The notes: generated by a model from the letters alone, not told the origin. A stretch of DNA of 64,000 nucleotides from Maribacter vaceletii (GCF_003634105.1 NZ_RBIQ01000007.1:310001-374000); one strand, 5' to 3'; positions 1 to 9,766 are shown, counted from the stretch's first letter. Numbers and translations are program-made.

Positions 1-1
1 A

Positions 2-2167
2 TTTAAGGATACCAACATACAAATAATAAACCTATACATTCCGCATATACATTGTAGTTCTTGTATTTGGGTATTAGAAAACCTGAATAAACTAAACCAA
101 CACATTAGTAATTCTCAAGTAGATTTTCCTAAAAAAACAGTCCGTATAAGCTATAATCCAGAGTCTATTTCTTTAAAAGAAGTAGTACTATTATTAACGC
201 ATATTGGGTATGAACCCACTATTTCTTTAGAAGACTATAATAACCCAAAAAAAAGTACTAACAACACACTCCTTTATAAACTAGGAATTGCAGGTTTTGC
301 TTTTGGCAATGTTATGTTTTTATCCTTTCCAGAGTATTTTGATTTAGCTTCTAGTGCCAAAAATGGCGGCGAATTTTGGCTAAATAAATACCAGGATATT
401 TTTAGGTGGATTATGTTTGCTTTTTCTTTACCAGTAGTTTTTTATGCTGCGCAAAATTATTTTATTTCGGCATATAAAGGATTACGTTCTAAACTTTTAA
501 ATATTGATGTTCCAATTGCACTTGGAATTTTAGTTTTGTTTTTAAGAAGCACAACAGAGATTATACTACAATGGGGTCCCGGTTTTTTTGATAGTCTTAC
601 AGGTCTTGTTTTCTTTTTATTATTAGGAAAATTTTTTCAGCAAAAAACTTATTCTTTTTTATCTTTTGAAAGGGATTACAAATCTTACTTTCCTATTGCC
701 GTAACACGTATTTTACCCAATAAAAAGGAAGAAACTGCTCCTATTCATGATATAAAAAAAGGGGACAAAATTCTTATTAGAAACGAAGAATTAATTCCAG
801 TAGATGGTGTTTTAATAAGTCCCATTTCTCGAATAGATTATAGTTTTGTTACAGGAGAATCAGAACCTGTTACCAAAGTCTCTGGAGATAAAATTTTTGC
901 TGGTGGCAAACAGTTACACAGCGCCATAGAAATGGAAGCTTTAAAAACAGTTTCTCAAAGTTACCTTACCCAATTATGGAGCAATTCTATTTTTAAAACT
1001 AATAAAACCAGTAGGTTCCAATCTATTACAGATAGTATTGGAAAACGCTTTACTATTGGTGTTTTAAGCATTGCCTTTTTAGCAACTTTATTTTGGCTGT
1101 TTTATAATCCAAGTATGGCATTAAATGTTTTTACAGCAGTACTTATAATTGCTTGTCCTTGCGCAATAGCGCTAGCTTCCCCATTTACACTTGGAAATAT
1201 GCTCCGCATTTATGGTAAAAATAAATTTTATCTAAAAGACACGTACACTATAGAACAACTTGCAAAAATAGACACTGTAATTTTTGATAAAACAGGAACC
1301 ATTACAACAGCTAAAAAGAGCACAGCCAGCTATGAAGGTTATTCCCTCACCAAGGAAGAAGAAGCTTTATTAAAAAATACACTTCGCTCTTCTAATCATC
1401 CATTAAGCAGGTCTTTATATAGTATGCTTTCTGAACAAAATATTGTAACTCTAGATGCGTATGAAGAACATTTAGGAAAAGGAATAATAGGTACTAAAGA
1501 AAATGCTACGATTAAAATTGGCTCGGCAAGTTTTGTGAAAAACACTAGCACTAAAGATGCTAAAAACACATCGGTACACATAAGTAGTAATGATGCTTAT
1601 AAAGGTAGATTTATTTTTAAAAACGAATACAGAGAAGGAGTTTCTAATTTGTTTTCCAAAATGTCTAAAACATTAAAATTAGCTATACTTTCTGGAGATA
1701 ATTCTGGCGAAAAATCTAGACTAGAAAAATTACTTCCAAAACTTACTCCGCTATATTTTAATCAAAAACCAGAAGACAAATTAGAGTTTATAAAATCGTT
1801 ACAAGACCAAGGAAAAACGGTAATGATGGTTGGCGATGGTTTAAATGACGCTGGAGCTTTAGCACAGAGTAATGTTGGCATTGCAATCTCAGAAAATGTA
1901 AATGTATTTTCTCCTGCCTGCGATGGCATTTTAGATGCTACAAAATTTCAGGAATTATACACTTATATCCTTGTCTCAAAAAAAGCCATGAATATAATTA
2001 AATGGAGTTTTCTCCTCTCTTTATTGTACAATATTGTAGGATTATATTTTGCAATTACAGGGCAACTAGAGCCAGTAATAGCAGCCATATTAATGCCTTT
2101 AAGTTCTATAAGCGTAGTTGCTTTTACAACAATTGCAACAAACTTTTTAGGTAAAAAATTACGTTAA
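2..2167 (+). CDS. ccoI: CcoI/FixI heavy-metal P1B-type ATPase, 5' end outside the window
   Basis: Copper-transporting ATPase that supplies copper for cbb3 oxidase assembly. The open frame continues upstream of the first internal ATG (314) to the window edge and there encodes a metal-binding domain with the HCSSC motif, so the gene is truncated by the window rather than starting at 314. Visible motifs in order are the TGES actuator loop, the CPC membrane metal site (ACPCAIAL), the phosphorylation motif DKTGT and the hinge motif GDGLNDA. Several hydrophobic segments flank them. It lies directly upstream of ccoS and ccoNO, the usual Bacteroidota order, which supports CcoI over a generic copper exporter. 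The N-terminal zinc-ribbon-like extension often found in this family would lie outside the window. Confidence 0.93.
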   Translation, partial: FKDTNIQIINLYIPHIHCSSCIWVLENLNKLNQHISNSQVDFPKKTVRISYNPESISLKEVVLLLTHIGYEPTISLEDYNNPKKSTNNTLLYKLGIAGFAFGNVMFLSFPEYFDLASSAKNGGEFWLNKYQDIFRWIMFAFSLPVVFYAAQNYFISAYKGLRSKLLNIDVPIALGILVLFLRSTTEIILQWGPGFFDSLTGLVFFLLLGKFFQQKTYSFLSFERDYKSYFPIAVTRILPNKKEETAPIHDIKKGDKILIRNEELIPVDGVLISPISRIDYSFVTGESEPVTKVSGDKIFAGGKQLHSAIEMEALKTVSQSYLTQLWSNSIFKTNKTSRFQSITDSIGKRFTIGVLSIAFLATLFWLFYNPSMALNVFTAVLIIACPCAIALASPFTLGNMLRIYGKNKFYLKDTYTIEQLAKIDTVIFDKTGTITTAKKSTASYEGYSLTKEEEALLKNTLRSSNHPLSRSLYSMLSEQNIVTLDAYEEHLGKGIIGTKENATIKIGSASFVKNTSTKDAKNTSVHISSNDAYKGRFIFKNEYREGVSNLFSKMSKTLKLAILSGDNSGEKSRLEKLLPKLTPLYFNQKPEDKLEFIKSLQDQGKTVMMVGDGLNDAGALAQSNVGIAISENVNVFSPACDGILDATKFQELYTYILVSKKAMNIIKWSFLLSLLYNIVGLYFAITGQLEPVIAAILMPLSSISVVAFTTIATNFLGKKLR

Positions 2168-2197
2168 AACACAGGTTTAAAAAAATAAATTCAAAAC

Positions 2198-2211
2198 CTG
2201 ACAAAAGTCAT
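2198..2211 (+). promoter_or_regulatory. FNR-type box upstream of ccoS
   Basis: The dyad reads CTGAC-AAAA-GTCAT, matching TGAY-N4-RTCA. Its centre (2204.5) is 36.5 bp from the last base of a -7-like element TAATTTTA at 2234-2241. The same spacing recurs at three other genes in the window. Binding by an FNR homologue is inferred. Confidence 0.6.
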
Positions 2212-2225
2212 ATTACAGGTGTAAT
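2212..2225. promoter_or_regulatory. Perfect 14-bp dyad between FNR-type box and ccoS -7 element
   Basis: ATTACA-GG-TGTAAT is a perfect inverted repeat abutting the FNR-type box and lying where a -33 element would be. It may be a second operator. No matching copy was noticed elsewhere in the window. Confidence 0.3.
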
Positions 2226-2260
2226 CACAAGCGTAATTTTACACTATAATTCAGGTAGGT

Positions 2261-2452
2261 ATGAGTGTTATATATGTGTTATTAACCATTAGTATTATTG
2301 TTGCTATTCTATTTTTTGTAGCATTTATTATATCCGTTAAAAATGGACAATATGAGGATTCCTATACCCCATCTGTACGTATGCTTTTTGAAGATGAGCT
2401 AGTAGTAAAAACTACAAAAGAAAAGACTCCAAAAATAAATCCAACTAAATAA
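2261..2452 (+). CDS. ccoS: cbb3 oxidase assembly protein CcoS
   Basis: Small single-pass membrane protein of 63 aa needed for cofactor insertion into cbb3 oxidase. An N-terminal hydrophobic helix (about residues 3-25) is followed by the CcoS-typical short basic/aromatic stretch (KNGQYED) and a polar tail. Length and position between ccoI and ccoN are standard for the family. It starts 16 bp before ccoNO and appears to be first gene of the oxidase operon, with an FNR-type box about 50 bp upstream of the start. Confidence 0.93.
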   Translation: MSVIYVLLTISIIVAILFFVAFIISVKNGQYEDSYTPSVRMLFEDELVVKTTKEKTPKINPTK

Positions 2453-2468
2453 AAAAGAGTAAATAATT

Positions 2469-4670
2469 ATGGAAGTACAACAGTTTTATTACGATAACAA
2501 AGTCGTAAAAAATTTCCTTTACGCCACTATGTTTTGGGGTATTATAGGAATGTCGGCAGGGCTTTTATTAGCTTTTATGTTTTTGTTCCCAAATGTAACA
2601 GATGGCATATCTTGGCTAAGTTTTGGTCGTTTACGTCCTTTACATACAAACGCAGTTATTTTTGCTTTTGTAGGTAACGCAATTTTTGCTGGAGTTTACT
2701 ACTCTACCCAACGTTTACTTAAAGCTAGGATGTTTAGCGATTTTCTAAGTAAATTTAATTTCTGGGGATGGCAACTTATTATTGTTGCAGCTGCAATTAC
2801 CTTACCATTAGGGTACACAACCTCTAAAGAATATGCAGAACTAGAATGGCCAATAGATATTGCTATTGCCTTAGTTTGGGTAGCTTTTGGAGTAAACCTA
2901 ATTGGCACCATGATAAAAAGAAGACAACGTCATTTATATGTTGCCATCTGGTTTTATGCGGGTACATTTGTTACAGTAGCCGTACTTCATATATTTAATA
3001 GTTTAGAACTTCCTGTAAGTGCTTTAAAAAGCTACTCTGTTTATGCAGGTGTACAAGATGCCTTGGTACAATGGTGGTATGGTCATAATGCTGTAGCATT
3101 TTTCTTAACTACGCCGTTCTTAGGGCTTATGTATTATTTTGTTCCTAAAGCAGCAAACAGACCTGTGTATTCGTATAAACTTTCTATTGTTCACTTTTGG
3201 TCTTTAATCTTTATTTATATCTGGGCAGGACCTCATCATTTATTATATTCTTCTTTACCAGATTGGGCTCAAAATTTAGGGGTTGCATTTTCTATTATGC
3301 TTATTGCACCTTCTTGGGGTGGTATGATAAATGGTTTATTAACTCTAAGAGGTGCCTGGGACAAAGTAAGGACAGACCCAACTTTAAAATTTATGGTAGT
3401 AGCCATTACTGGTTATGGTATGGCTACGTTTGAAGGACCTATGCTTTCTTTAAAAAATGTAAATGCCATTGCCCATTTTAGTGATTGGATTATTGCCCAT
3501 GTACATGTAGGTGCATTAGCATGGAATGGTTTTATGACCTTTGGTATGATTTATTGGTTAGCTCCAAAAATGTTTAAAACAAAATTATACTCTAACGGCT
3601 TAGCTAACTTCCATTTTTGGATAGGAACATTAGGAATCATTCTTTATGCTCTGCCAATGTATGTTGCTGGTTTTCTACAGGCGTTAATGTGGAAAGAATT
3701 TAACCCAGACGGAACTTTAGTTTACGGTAACTTCTTAGAAACTGTAACCGAAATTATTCCTATGTATTGGATGCGTGCCATTGGTGGTAGCATGTATATA
3801 ATTGGAGCATTAGTAATGGTGTACAACATTATATTAACTATAAAATCTGGTGTAAAAGTAGAAGACGAATTAGCAGAGGCTGCTCCGCTTACTAGAGTTT
3901 CTAAAAAAAGAACTGCTGGCGAAACTTTTCATACTTGGTTAGAACGCAAACCAATACAATTAACCATTTTGGCTACTGTTGCAATTTTAATTGGTGGTAT
4001 TATACAAATAATACCAACTATTATGGTAAAATCTAACATACCAACTATTACAAGTGTAAAACCATATACACCGCTAGAATTAGAAGGTAGAGACTTATAT
4101 ATAAGAGAAGGTTGTGTGGGTTGTCATTCGCAAATGGTAAGACCATTTAGAAGCGAAGTAGAACGCTATGGCGAATATGCAAAAGCAGGAGAGTTTGTAT
4201 ATGACCATCCATTTTTATGGGGAAGTAAACGTACTGGGCCAGATTTATTACGCGTAGGTGGCAAATACTCAGATAACTGGCATTTAAACCATATGTACGA
4301 TCCACAAAGTACCTCATCTGGTTCTATTATGCCAGCTTACCAATGGTTGGTAAGAGACAAACATGACCGTAGTAACATACAAGCAAAAATGGAAGCTATG
4401 GTGAGTTTAGGTGTACCATATACTGAAGAAGAAATTACACTTGCAAATATCTCCATGGACAAACAAGCAGAAAAGATTGAAAAGAATCTTTACGCAGATC
4501 CAGATTTTGCTAAGAACTACGAAGCAGATAAAAAATATGCCTCTGAAAACGGAGAAGATTTTGTAGAAATGAGAGATAGAGAAATAGTTTCTCTTATTGC
4601 TTACCTACAACGTTTAGGAACCGATATTAAAGTTAAAGAAACAGGAGAACTAATCTCAGAAAATAAATAA
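2469..4670 (+). CDS. ccoNO: cbb3-type cytochrome c oxidase, fused subunits I and II (CcoN-CcoO)
   Basis: Catalytic core of the high-affinity terminal oxidase. The first ~490 residues are a polytopic haem-copper oxidase subunit with many histidine-containing helices (for example WWYGHNAV and the IIAHVHVGALAWNG segment). After a linker helix comes the monohaem CcoO part with the haem c motif CVGCHSQMVRP near residue 550. In many proteobacteria these are two proteins; the fusion is characteristic of Bacteroidota. It is followed after 3 bp by a CcoQ-like gene and then ccoP, consistent with translational coupling. Confidence 0.96.
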   Translation: MEVQQFYYDNKVVKNFLYATMFWGIIGMSAGLLLAFMFLFPNVTDGISWLSFGRLRPLHTNAVIFAFVGNAIFAGVYYSTQRLLKARMFSDFLSKFNFWGWQLIIVAAAITLPLGYTTSKEYAELEWPIDIAIALVWVAFGVNLIGTMIKRRQRHLYVAIWFYAGTFVTVAVLHIFNSLELPVSALKSYSVYAGVQDALVQWWYGHNAVAFFLTTPFLGLMYYFVPKAANRPVYSYKLSIVHFWSLIFIYIWAGPHHLLYSSLPDWAQNLGVAFSIMLIAPSWGGMINGLLTLRGAWDKVRTDPTLKFMVVAITGYGMATFEGPMLSLKNVNAIAHFSDWIIAHVHVGALAWNGFMTFGMIYWLAPKMFKTKLYSNGLANFHFWIGTLGIILYALPMYVAGFLQALMWKEFNPDGTLVYGNFLETVTEIIPMYWMRAIGGSMYIIGALVMVYNIILTIKSGVKVEDELAEAAPLTRVSKKRTAGETFHTWLERKPIQLTILATVAILIGGIIQIIPTIMVKSNIPTITSVKPYTPLELEGRDLYIREGCVGCHSQMVRPFRSEVERYGEYAKAGEFVYDHPFLWGSKRTGPDLLRVGGKYSDNWHLNHMYDPQSTSSGSIMPAYQWLVRDKHDRSNIQAKMEAMVSLGVPYTEEEITLANISMDKQAEKIEKNLYADPDFAKNYEADKKYASENGEDFVEMRDREIVSLIAYLQRLGTDIKVKETGELISENK

Positions 4671-4673
4671 GCT

Positions 4674-4865
4674 ATGTTCAAATTTGTAAAAGGATATATG
4701 GAAACTATAGATGGCGTTGCAACATACCCAATGCTGTCTTTACTAATCTTCTTTTTATTTTTTGTTGTTCTTTTTTTATGGGTAATAACCGCATCAAAAG
4801 AACATATAAAGGAAGTAAGTAATATTCCATTAGAAAACGATAACCACAACCAATCTAAAGAATAA
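4674..4865 (+). CDS. ccoQ: CcoQ-like small cbb3 oxidase subunit
   Basis: A 63-aa protein with a single strongly hydrophobic helix (about residues 20-43) and a charged C-terminus. Sequence conservation in CcoQ is low, so the call rests on size, topology and the tight position between ccoNO and ccoP (3 and 5 bp gaps). It probably stabilises the oxidase complex. Confidence 0.75.
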   Translation: MFKFVKGYMETIDGVATYPMLSLLIFFLFFVVLFLWVITASKEHIKEVSNIPLENDNHNQSKE

Positions 4866-4870
4866 AAACT

Positions 4871-5764
4871 ATGAAAAATATAGCACCTTGGTGGGTAAGA
4901 ATACCTGTAATTTTCTTCCTTGTTTTTGGAATAATGGAATATTACATAGATTCTGGTGACAAACCTGCATTTATAGAATACCCTATTAGCCTAGTTTTTT
5001 TATTATTAGTACTACTTATTTTATTAGCAATAGAAATAATATTAAAAGCTATAGAAAATGTACTTTACCAAACCCTTTCTGAAGAAGCGAAAAAAAAATA
5101 TATAGCGTCTAAAAATAAAGAATGGCAATGGGCTTATGGTTCTAAAGTATACAAAAAACTAACCGGAAATAAACCAATAGAAAAAGAAGGTGAGATTGTT
5201 CTAGACCACAATTATGATGGTATTAGAGAATTAGACAACACTTTACCGCCTTGGTGGGTTTATATGTTCTACGGTACTATAATTTTTGCGGTAGTTTATT
5301 TGCTTCGCTTTCATGTTTTTAATGACTATAACCAAGATTTAGAATATGAGCAAGAAGTTGCTGCAGCACAAATAGCAATTGAAGAGTATAAAAAAACAGC
5401 AAAAAATTTAGTCGATGCTAACTCTGTAGAACTTCTCACAGAAGCTTCTGACATAAAAGCCGGAGAAGCTCTATTTACTGCAAATTGTGTTGCCTGTCAT
5501 ATGGCAGATGGTGGTGGAGGTATTGGCCCTAATTTAACCGATAAGAATTGGATACTTGGTGGTGGTATTAAAAATATATTTAATACTATTTCTGAAGGTG
5601 GCCGGGACGGAAAAGGAATGGTAGCATGGAAACAAAACCTAAAACCTTTAGAAATTGCTCAGGTAGCAAGTTACGTTTTAGTAGAAATTAATGGAAAAGA
5701 ACCCGCTAATCCTAAAGCACCCGAAGGAGATATTTGGGAAGACCCAGATACAACGCAAGAATAA
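4871..5764 (+). CDS. ccoP: cbb3 oxidase subunit III, monohaem cytochrome CcoP
   Basis: Membrane-anchored cytochrome c that passes electrons to the CcoNO core. Two N-terminal helices precede a cytoplasmic stretch, then a third helix after the PPWWVYMF motif and a periplasmic cytochrome c domain. Only one CxxCH site is present (CVACH, near residue 208), with distal MV motif GKGMVAW. Proteobacterial CcoP is normally dihaem; the monohaem form with an N-terminal membrane extension is usual for Bacteroidota, so this is not a truncation. Confidence 0.93.
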   Translation: MKNIAPWWVRIPVIFFLVFGIMEYYIDSGDKPAFIEYPISLVFLLLVLLILLAIEIILKAIENVLYQTLSEEAKKKYIASKNKEWQWAYGSKVYKKLTGNKPIEKEGEIVLDHNYDGIRELDNTLPPWWVYMFYGTIIFAVVYLLRFHVFNDYNQDLEYEQEVAAAQIAIEEYKKTAKNLVDANSVELLTEASDIKAGEALFTANCVACHMADGGGGIGPNLTDKNWILGGGIKNIFNTISEGGRDGKGMVAWKQNLKPLEIAQVASYVLVEINGKEPANPKAPEGDIWEDPDTTQE

Positions 5765-5810
5765 CAATCAACCAAACAATACTAATTCTTAACATAAAGA
5801 AAGGTTTGTA

Positions 5811-7226
5811 ATGGCACAAAACGAAAATTTTAGAGATACAATTGGCACCATCAATGAAGAGGGTAAACGCGCTTGGATTTTTCCTAAAAAACCAAGCGGT
5901 AAATTCTATGATTATCGCAAATGGGTTAGCTATGGTCTTCTCTTATTTTTAGTTGCTTCTCCTTTTATTAAGATAAACGGAAATCAATTTTTAATGTTTA
6001 ATGTCCTAGAAAGACGTTTTAACATATTCGGATTTCCTTTTTGGCCTCAAGATTTTCATTTATTTGTAATATCAATGATCATTGGTGTACTATTCATCGC
6101 ACTTTTTACGGTAGCTTTTGGTCGTATTTTCTGCGGATGGATGTGTCCACAAACTATTTTTTTAGAAATGGTTTTTAGAAGAATAGAATATTGGATTGAT
6201 GGTGACCGTGGTGCACAAATAAAACTAGAAAGACAGCCTTGGAATGCCGAAAAATTAAGAAAACGAGTTTTAAAATGGACCATCTTCTTTATCATTTCTT
6301 TTCTTATTGCTAACGTTTTTCTTGCGTATTTAATTGGTAGTGACCGCTTAATACAGTATGTGACAGACAGCCCTTTAAACCATATAAGCACCCTAATTTC
6401 ATTGTTAATATTTACGGGAGTTTTCTATTTTATTTTTGCATGGTTTAGAGAACAAGTTTGCATTATTGCCTGCCCTTATGGTAGAATGCAAGGCGTACTT
6501 TTAGACAATAAATCTATTGTGGTTGCCTATGACCATAAAAGAGGAGAAGGAGAAAATGGAAGAAAAAAATTTAGAAAAAACGAAGACCGTTCTGCGCTTG
6601 GTAATGGCGATTGTATAGATTGTTTTCAATGTGTAAATGTTTGCCCTACAGGTATTGATATTCGTAACGGAACACAATTAGAATGTGTTAACTGTACTGC
6701 TTGTATAGATGAGTGCGATACTATTATGGAAAAAGTAAATCTTCCAAAAGGGTTAATCCGCTATGCAAGTGAAGATAATATAGAGAAAAAAGCAAAATTT
6801 AAGTTTACACCAAGGTTAAAAGGATACTCTGCTGTACTTTTTATTTTAATTGGAATTCTTGCAGGTATGCTTTTTTTAAGAAATGAAGTGGAAGCAAATA
6901 TTTTGCGATTACCAGGCCAATTATACGAACATAAAGAAGGGAACATTATTAGTAATGTATACACCTACAAACTAGTAAACAAGACTTCTAAGAACATTAA
7001 TGATGTAAGCTTTAAACTCTTATCTCATAAGGGCACTATAGAGTTAGTTCGCCATAACGATTTTACGGTACCTGCACAAGATTTAGCAGAAGGAACATTA
7101 TTTATAGAAATAAATAATGCCGCTTTAAATGGTGATAAAGACAAATTAAAAATAGGAATTTACAGTAAAGACAAACTCATAGAAACTACTTCCGCTCGTT
7201 TTTTAGCGCCTAGAAGTTATAAATAA
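5811..7226 (+). CDS. ccoG: Cytochrome c oxidase accessory protein CcoG (polyferredoxin)
   Basis: Membrane iron-sulfur protein implicated in copper handling during cbb3 assembly. Several N-terminal helices with the CGWMCPQT motif and the CIIACPYGRMQG motif are followed by two ferredoxin clusters in the segment from CIDCFQCVNVCP to CVNCTACIDEC, then another helix and a C-terminal immunoglobulin-like domain. At 471 aa it has the family's normal length. It lies in the oxidase operon, 46 bp after ccoP and just before fixH. Confidence 0.95.
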   Translation: MAQNENFRDTIGTINEEGKRAWIFPKKPSGKFYDYRKWVSYGLLLFLVASPFIKINGNQFLMFNVLERRFNIFGFPFWPQDFHLFVISMIIGVLFIALFTVAFGRIFCGWMCPQTIFLEMVFRRIEYWIDGDRGAQIKLERQPWNAEKLRKRVLKWTIFFIISFLIANVFLAYLIGSDRLIQYVTDSPLNHISTLISLLIFTGVFYFIFAWFREQVCIIACPYGRMQGVLLDNKSIVVAYDHKRGEGENGRKKFRKNEDRSALGNGDCIDCFQCVNVCPTGIDIRNGTQLECVNCTACIDECDTIMEKVNLPKGLIRYASEDNIEKKAKFKFTPRLKGYSAVLFILIGILAGMLFLRNEVEANILRLPGQLYEHKEGNIISNVYTYKLVNKTSKNINDVSFKLLSHKGTIELVRHNDFTVPAQDLAEGTLFIEINNAALNGDKDKLKIGIYSKDKLIETTSARFLAPRSYK

Positions 7227-7248
7227 CAAACCTTAAAGAATAGTGGTT

Positions 7249-7695
7249 ATGAAAATTAATTGGGGAACAGGTATTATTATCGCATTTATAGGTTTTATAA
7301 GTTTTATACTCTTTTTTGTTTTTAAAATGAGTACCGATCATAAAGCTAATCATGATTTAGTAATTGAAGAATATTATAAAGCAGAACTAGGCTATCAAAA
7401 TGAAATAGATGCTACCATTAATGCTAAAAATATAAAATTAGAAATTGCAAAAACCGCAGAAGGTTTATCTATTAAATTCCCAGAAAATATAGAAGAAAAA
7501 AATATTACTGGTTCAGTATCCCTTTACAGACCATCTAATAAGCACTTGGATTTTGACTTACCATTACGTCTGTCCAATTCACATTTGCTCATACCTGACA
7601 AACGCTTGTTAGATGGTCGCTGGGATATTAAAATATTCTGGAATTATAATAAAAAAGACTACTTACACAAAGAAAGCATTACCTATATAAAATAA
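7249..7695 (+). CDS. fixH: FixH family protein
   Basis: Single-pass membrane protein of 148 aa associated with cbb3 oxidase assembly and copper delivery. One N-terminal helix (residues 6-26) precedes a periplasmic domain ending in the FixH-like WDIKIFW segment. I chose the ATG at 7249; a GTG two codons earlier is possible but less likely. The neighbours ccoG and a SafE-like gene are the expected partners. Confidence 0.88.
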   Translation: MKINWGTGIIIAFIGFISFILFFVFKMSTDHKANHDLVIEEYYKAELGYQNEIDATINAKNIKLEIAKTAEGLSIKFPENIEEKNITGSVSLYRPSNKHLDFDLPLRLSNSHLLIPDKRLLDGRWDIKIFWNYNKKDYLHKESITYIK

Positions 7696-7699
7696 AAAA

Positions 7700-8404
7700 A
7701 TGATACTATCTGCCTTATTATTAGGACTCATGGGAAGTTTGCACTGCGTAGGCATGTGCGGACCCATTGCATTTATGCTCCCGGTAGATAGAGAAAGTAA
7801 TATTAAAAAATTTACGCAAATTTTTATTTACCATTTTGGAAGATTAGTAGCCTATTCTATTATGGGTTTATTATTTGGTTTATTAGGTAAAAGCTTACAA
7901 GTATTTGGTCTACAACAAAAGCTCTCCATTATTATTGGTGTGGTAATGATATTGGTAATTCTTATTCCCTACAAAACGTTTAATAAATACAATTTTTCCA
8001 AGCCCATTTACAAAGTAATCAGCAAAGTTAAATCGCAACTAGGTAAAGAATTACAAAAAAAAACTCCAGACACTTTTTTAACTATAGGTTTTTTAAATGG
8101 CTTTCTCCCATGCGGATTAGTATATATGGCATTATTTGGAGCCATTGCCATGGCAAACATTTGGGAAGGTTCTTTGTATATGCTGCTTTTTGGAATTGGG
8201 ACTATTCCTTTAATGACAACCGCAATTTATTTTAGTAATTTATTAAAAGGCGTTACTAGGCAAAAGGTGCAAAAATTAATTCCAGCTTTTGTAATTATAA
8301 TTGGAGTTCTATTTATTTTAAGAGGATTAGGGCTTGGCATACCTTATATTTCTCCAAAACCAGTTACCGAAATTGTTTCTGCAAAAATGGAATGCCATAA
8401 TTAA
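7700..8404 (+). CDS. SafE/TauE-like (UreH-domain) membrane protein of the cbb3 cluster
   Basis: Polytopic protein of 234 aa with about six helices and two internal cysteine motifs, LHCVGMCGP near the N-terminus and FLPCGLVY in the middle, typical of the 'sulfite exporter TauE/SafE' or UreH_2/DsbD-like transmembrane family. Members beside ccoG and fixH are thought to help metal or redox handling for the oxidase; sulfite export is unlikely. It starts 4 bp after fixH, so it is probably translationally coupled. Confidence 0.82.
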   Translation: MILSALLLGLMGSLHCVGMCGPIAFMLPVDRESNIKKFTQIFIYHFGRLVAYSIMGLLFGLLGKSLQVFGLQQKLSIIIGVVMILVILIPYKTFNKYNFSKPIYKVISKVKSQLGKELQKKTPDTFLTIGFLNGFLPCGLVYMALFGAIAMANIWEGSLYMLLFGIGTIPLMTTAIYFSNLLKGVTRQKVQKLIPAFVIIIGVLFILRGLGLGIPYISPKPVTEIVSAKMECHN

Positions 8405-8431
8405 CTATCTTACCATTATATTAGATAGCTT

Positions 8432-8830
8432 ATGACCCAAAAGCAAGATATTCAAGATAGAAACGATGTAAAAATCCTTGTGCATACTTTTTATGATAAA
8501 ATAAGAGCCCACGAAACTTTGGGCCCAATTTTTAACGCCATTATTAAAGATTGGGATACCCATTTAGATTTATTGACAGACTTTTGGGAAACCCAACTCT
8601 TTTTAAAGCGCAAATACTACGGAAACCCTGTTACAGCACACCAAGAAGTAGATATTAAGACTAATGGCACAATTACCTCAGAGCATTTTGGGCTTTGGTT
8701 AAACACCTGGTTTGCGACTATAGATGATTTGTTTGATGGCGAAACCGCCTGGATTGCAAAAAATAGAGCGCAAAAAATGTCTACTATGTTATTTATGAAA
8801 ATGTTTGAGAGTAGAGGAATTCGCAAATAA
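8432..8830 (+). CDS. Group III truncated haemoglobin
   Basis: A 132-aa globin of the 2-on-2 class. The proximal histidine is in TSEHFGLWL and the N-terminal VHTFYDKIR block matches the group III profile. It is the last gene of the cbb3 operon, 27 bp after the SafE-like gene, so it is probably expressed when oxygen is scarce. Roles proposed for the group include oxygen or NO handling; here NO protection of the oxidase is an inference from position. Confidence 0.88.
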   Translation: MTQKQDIQDRNDVKILVHTFYDKIRAHETLGPIFNAIIKDWDTHLDLLTDFWETQLFLKRKYYGNPVTAHQEVDIKTNGTITSEHFGLWLNTWFATIDDLFDGETAWIAKNRAQKMSTMLFMKMFESRGIRK

Positions 8831-8866
8831 TATTATACCACAACAAGAATTTATTAAAGTAGTGTT

Positions 8867-9565
8867 TTACTCCAATTCCTTAATCAATTTTATATTATAG
8901 CATTCTATTTCTGTTAAAAAAACACTTACTTCCTTATGCTCTGCTCTATACCAATTTTGCTTTTTAAAATATTTATCCATCTTTCCATTCTTAATAAAAA
9001 TATATCCGTATCGAGCATATATTTCATTTCTCATTATAATTAGCTCTTGAGTATTTATTTTTTTTAGTTCATCCTTTGTTAGTTTCCTATAGGATGTTTC
9101 TCCATACTTTCCGTAAAAAATATCATCAAATGCAAGTTCTATCTTTGTTCCAATTTCAAAATCACTAGCATCAATCCAACTTGCCCAAGGATTATCAATC
9201 TTTAATGCTTTATAATATTCTCCTTTTTTGGTTTTATATGTAACAAATTGCCCTGAATGCTGATCACTCGTAAAATGTCCTACTTTATCAATTTTTATAT
9301 TAGTTAGGGTTATGTATTTACTCTTTCTATCTCCTGTTTTTTCCTCCCAATACCCGCTCCTTACTTGTCCAGTTATAGAACCTTCTGAAAAGAACAAATA
9401 AAAATCAGATTCGCTCTCGCTTTCTCCAAAATGATAAACCCCAGCGTATTCAGTTTCAAATTTTGGCACCCATTTAGAAAAATCAGACTCATTAACCTCT
9501 TGCCCACCCATATATTGAGCAAAAACAAAGTTTGTTACACTTAAAAAAAGTAATAGTATTCTCAT
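8867..9565 (-). CDS. Exported YARHG-domain protein
   Basis: A 232-aa secreted protein. An N-terminal signal peptide ends near VFAQ. The C-terminal third carries the YARHG-type motif (MRNEIYARYGYIF) found in exported bacterial proteins, preceded by a beta-rich region with repeated aromatic residues. Molecular function is unknown. It is convergent with the cbb3 operon and has no obvious operon partner. Confidence 0.75.
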   Translation of the reverse strand: MRILLLFLSVTNFVFAQYMGGQEVNESDFSKWVPKFETEYAGVYHFGESESESDFYLFFSEGSITGQVRSGYWEEKTGDRKSKYITLTNIKIDKVGHFTSDQHSGQFVTYKTKKGEYYKALKIDNPWASWIDASDFEIGTKIELAFDDIFYGKYGETSYRKLTKDELKKINTQELIIMRNEIYARYGYIFIKNGKMDKYFKKQNWYRAEHKEVSVFLTEIECYNIKLIKELE

Positions 9566-9766
9566 ATTGTAATTTTAAAAAAATAGTATAACATATTAAA
9601 TATAATTAGTACCTAAAAAATTTACCTGGCATTATTTAATTAAAGTATCTAATTAGATTACTTAAATAATCATACAAAAAAACTGTATAAACTCTTCACT
9701 ATAACAGCAAACTACGGTATTAATTATAGGTTGCATTATTTTCTACATACAAACACTTTTAAACAA

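Noticed and set aside
314-316. Start of ccoI at the first internal ATG
   Set aside because: The same frame upstream encodes the metal-binding HCSSC domain, so the gene begins before the window.
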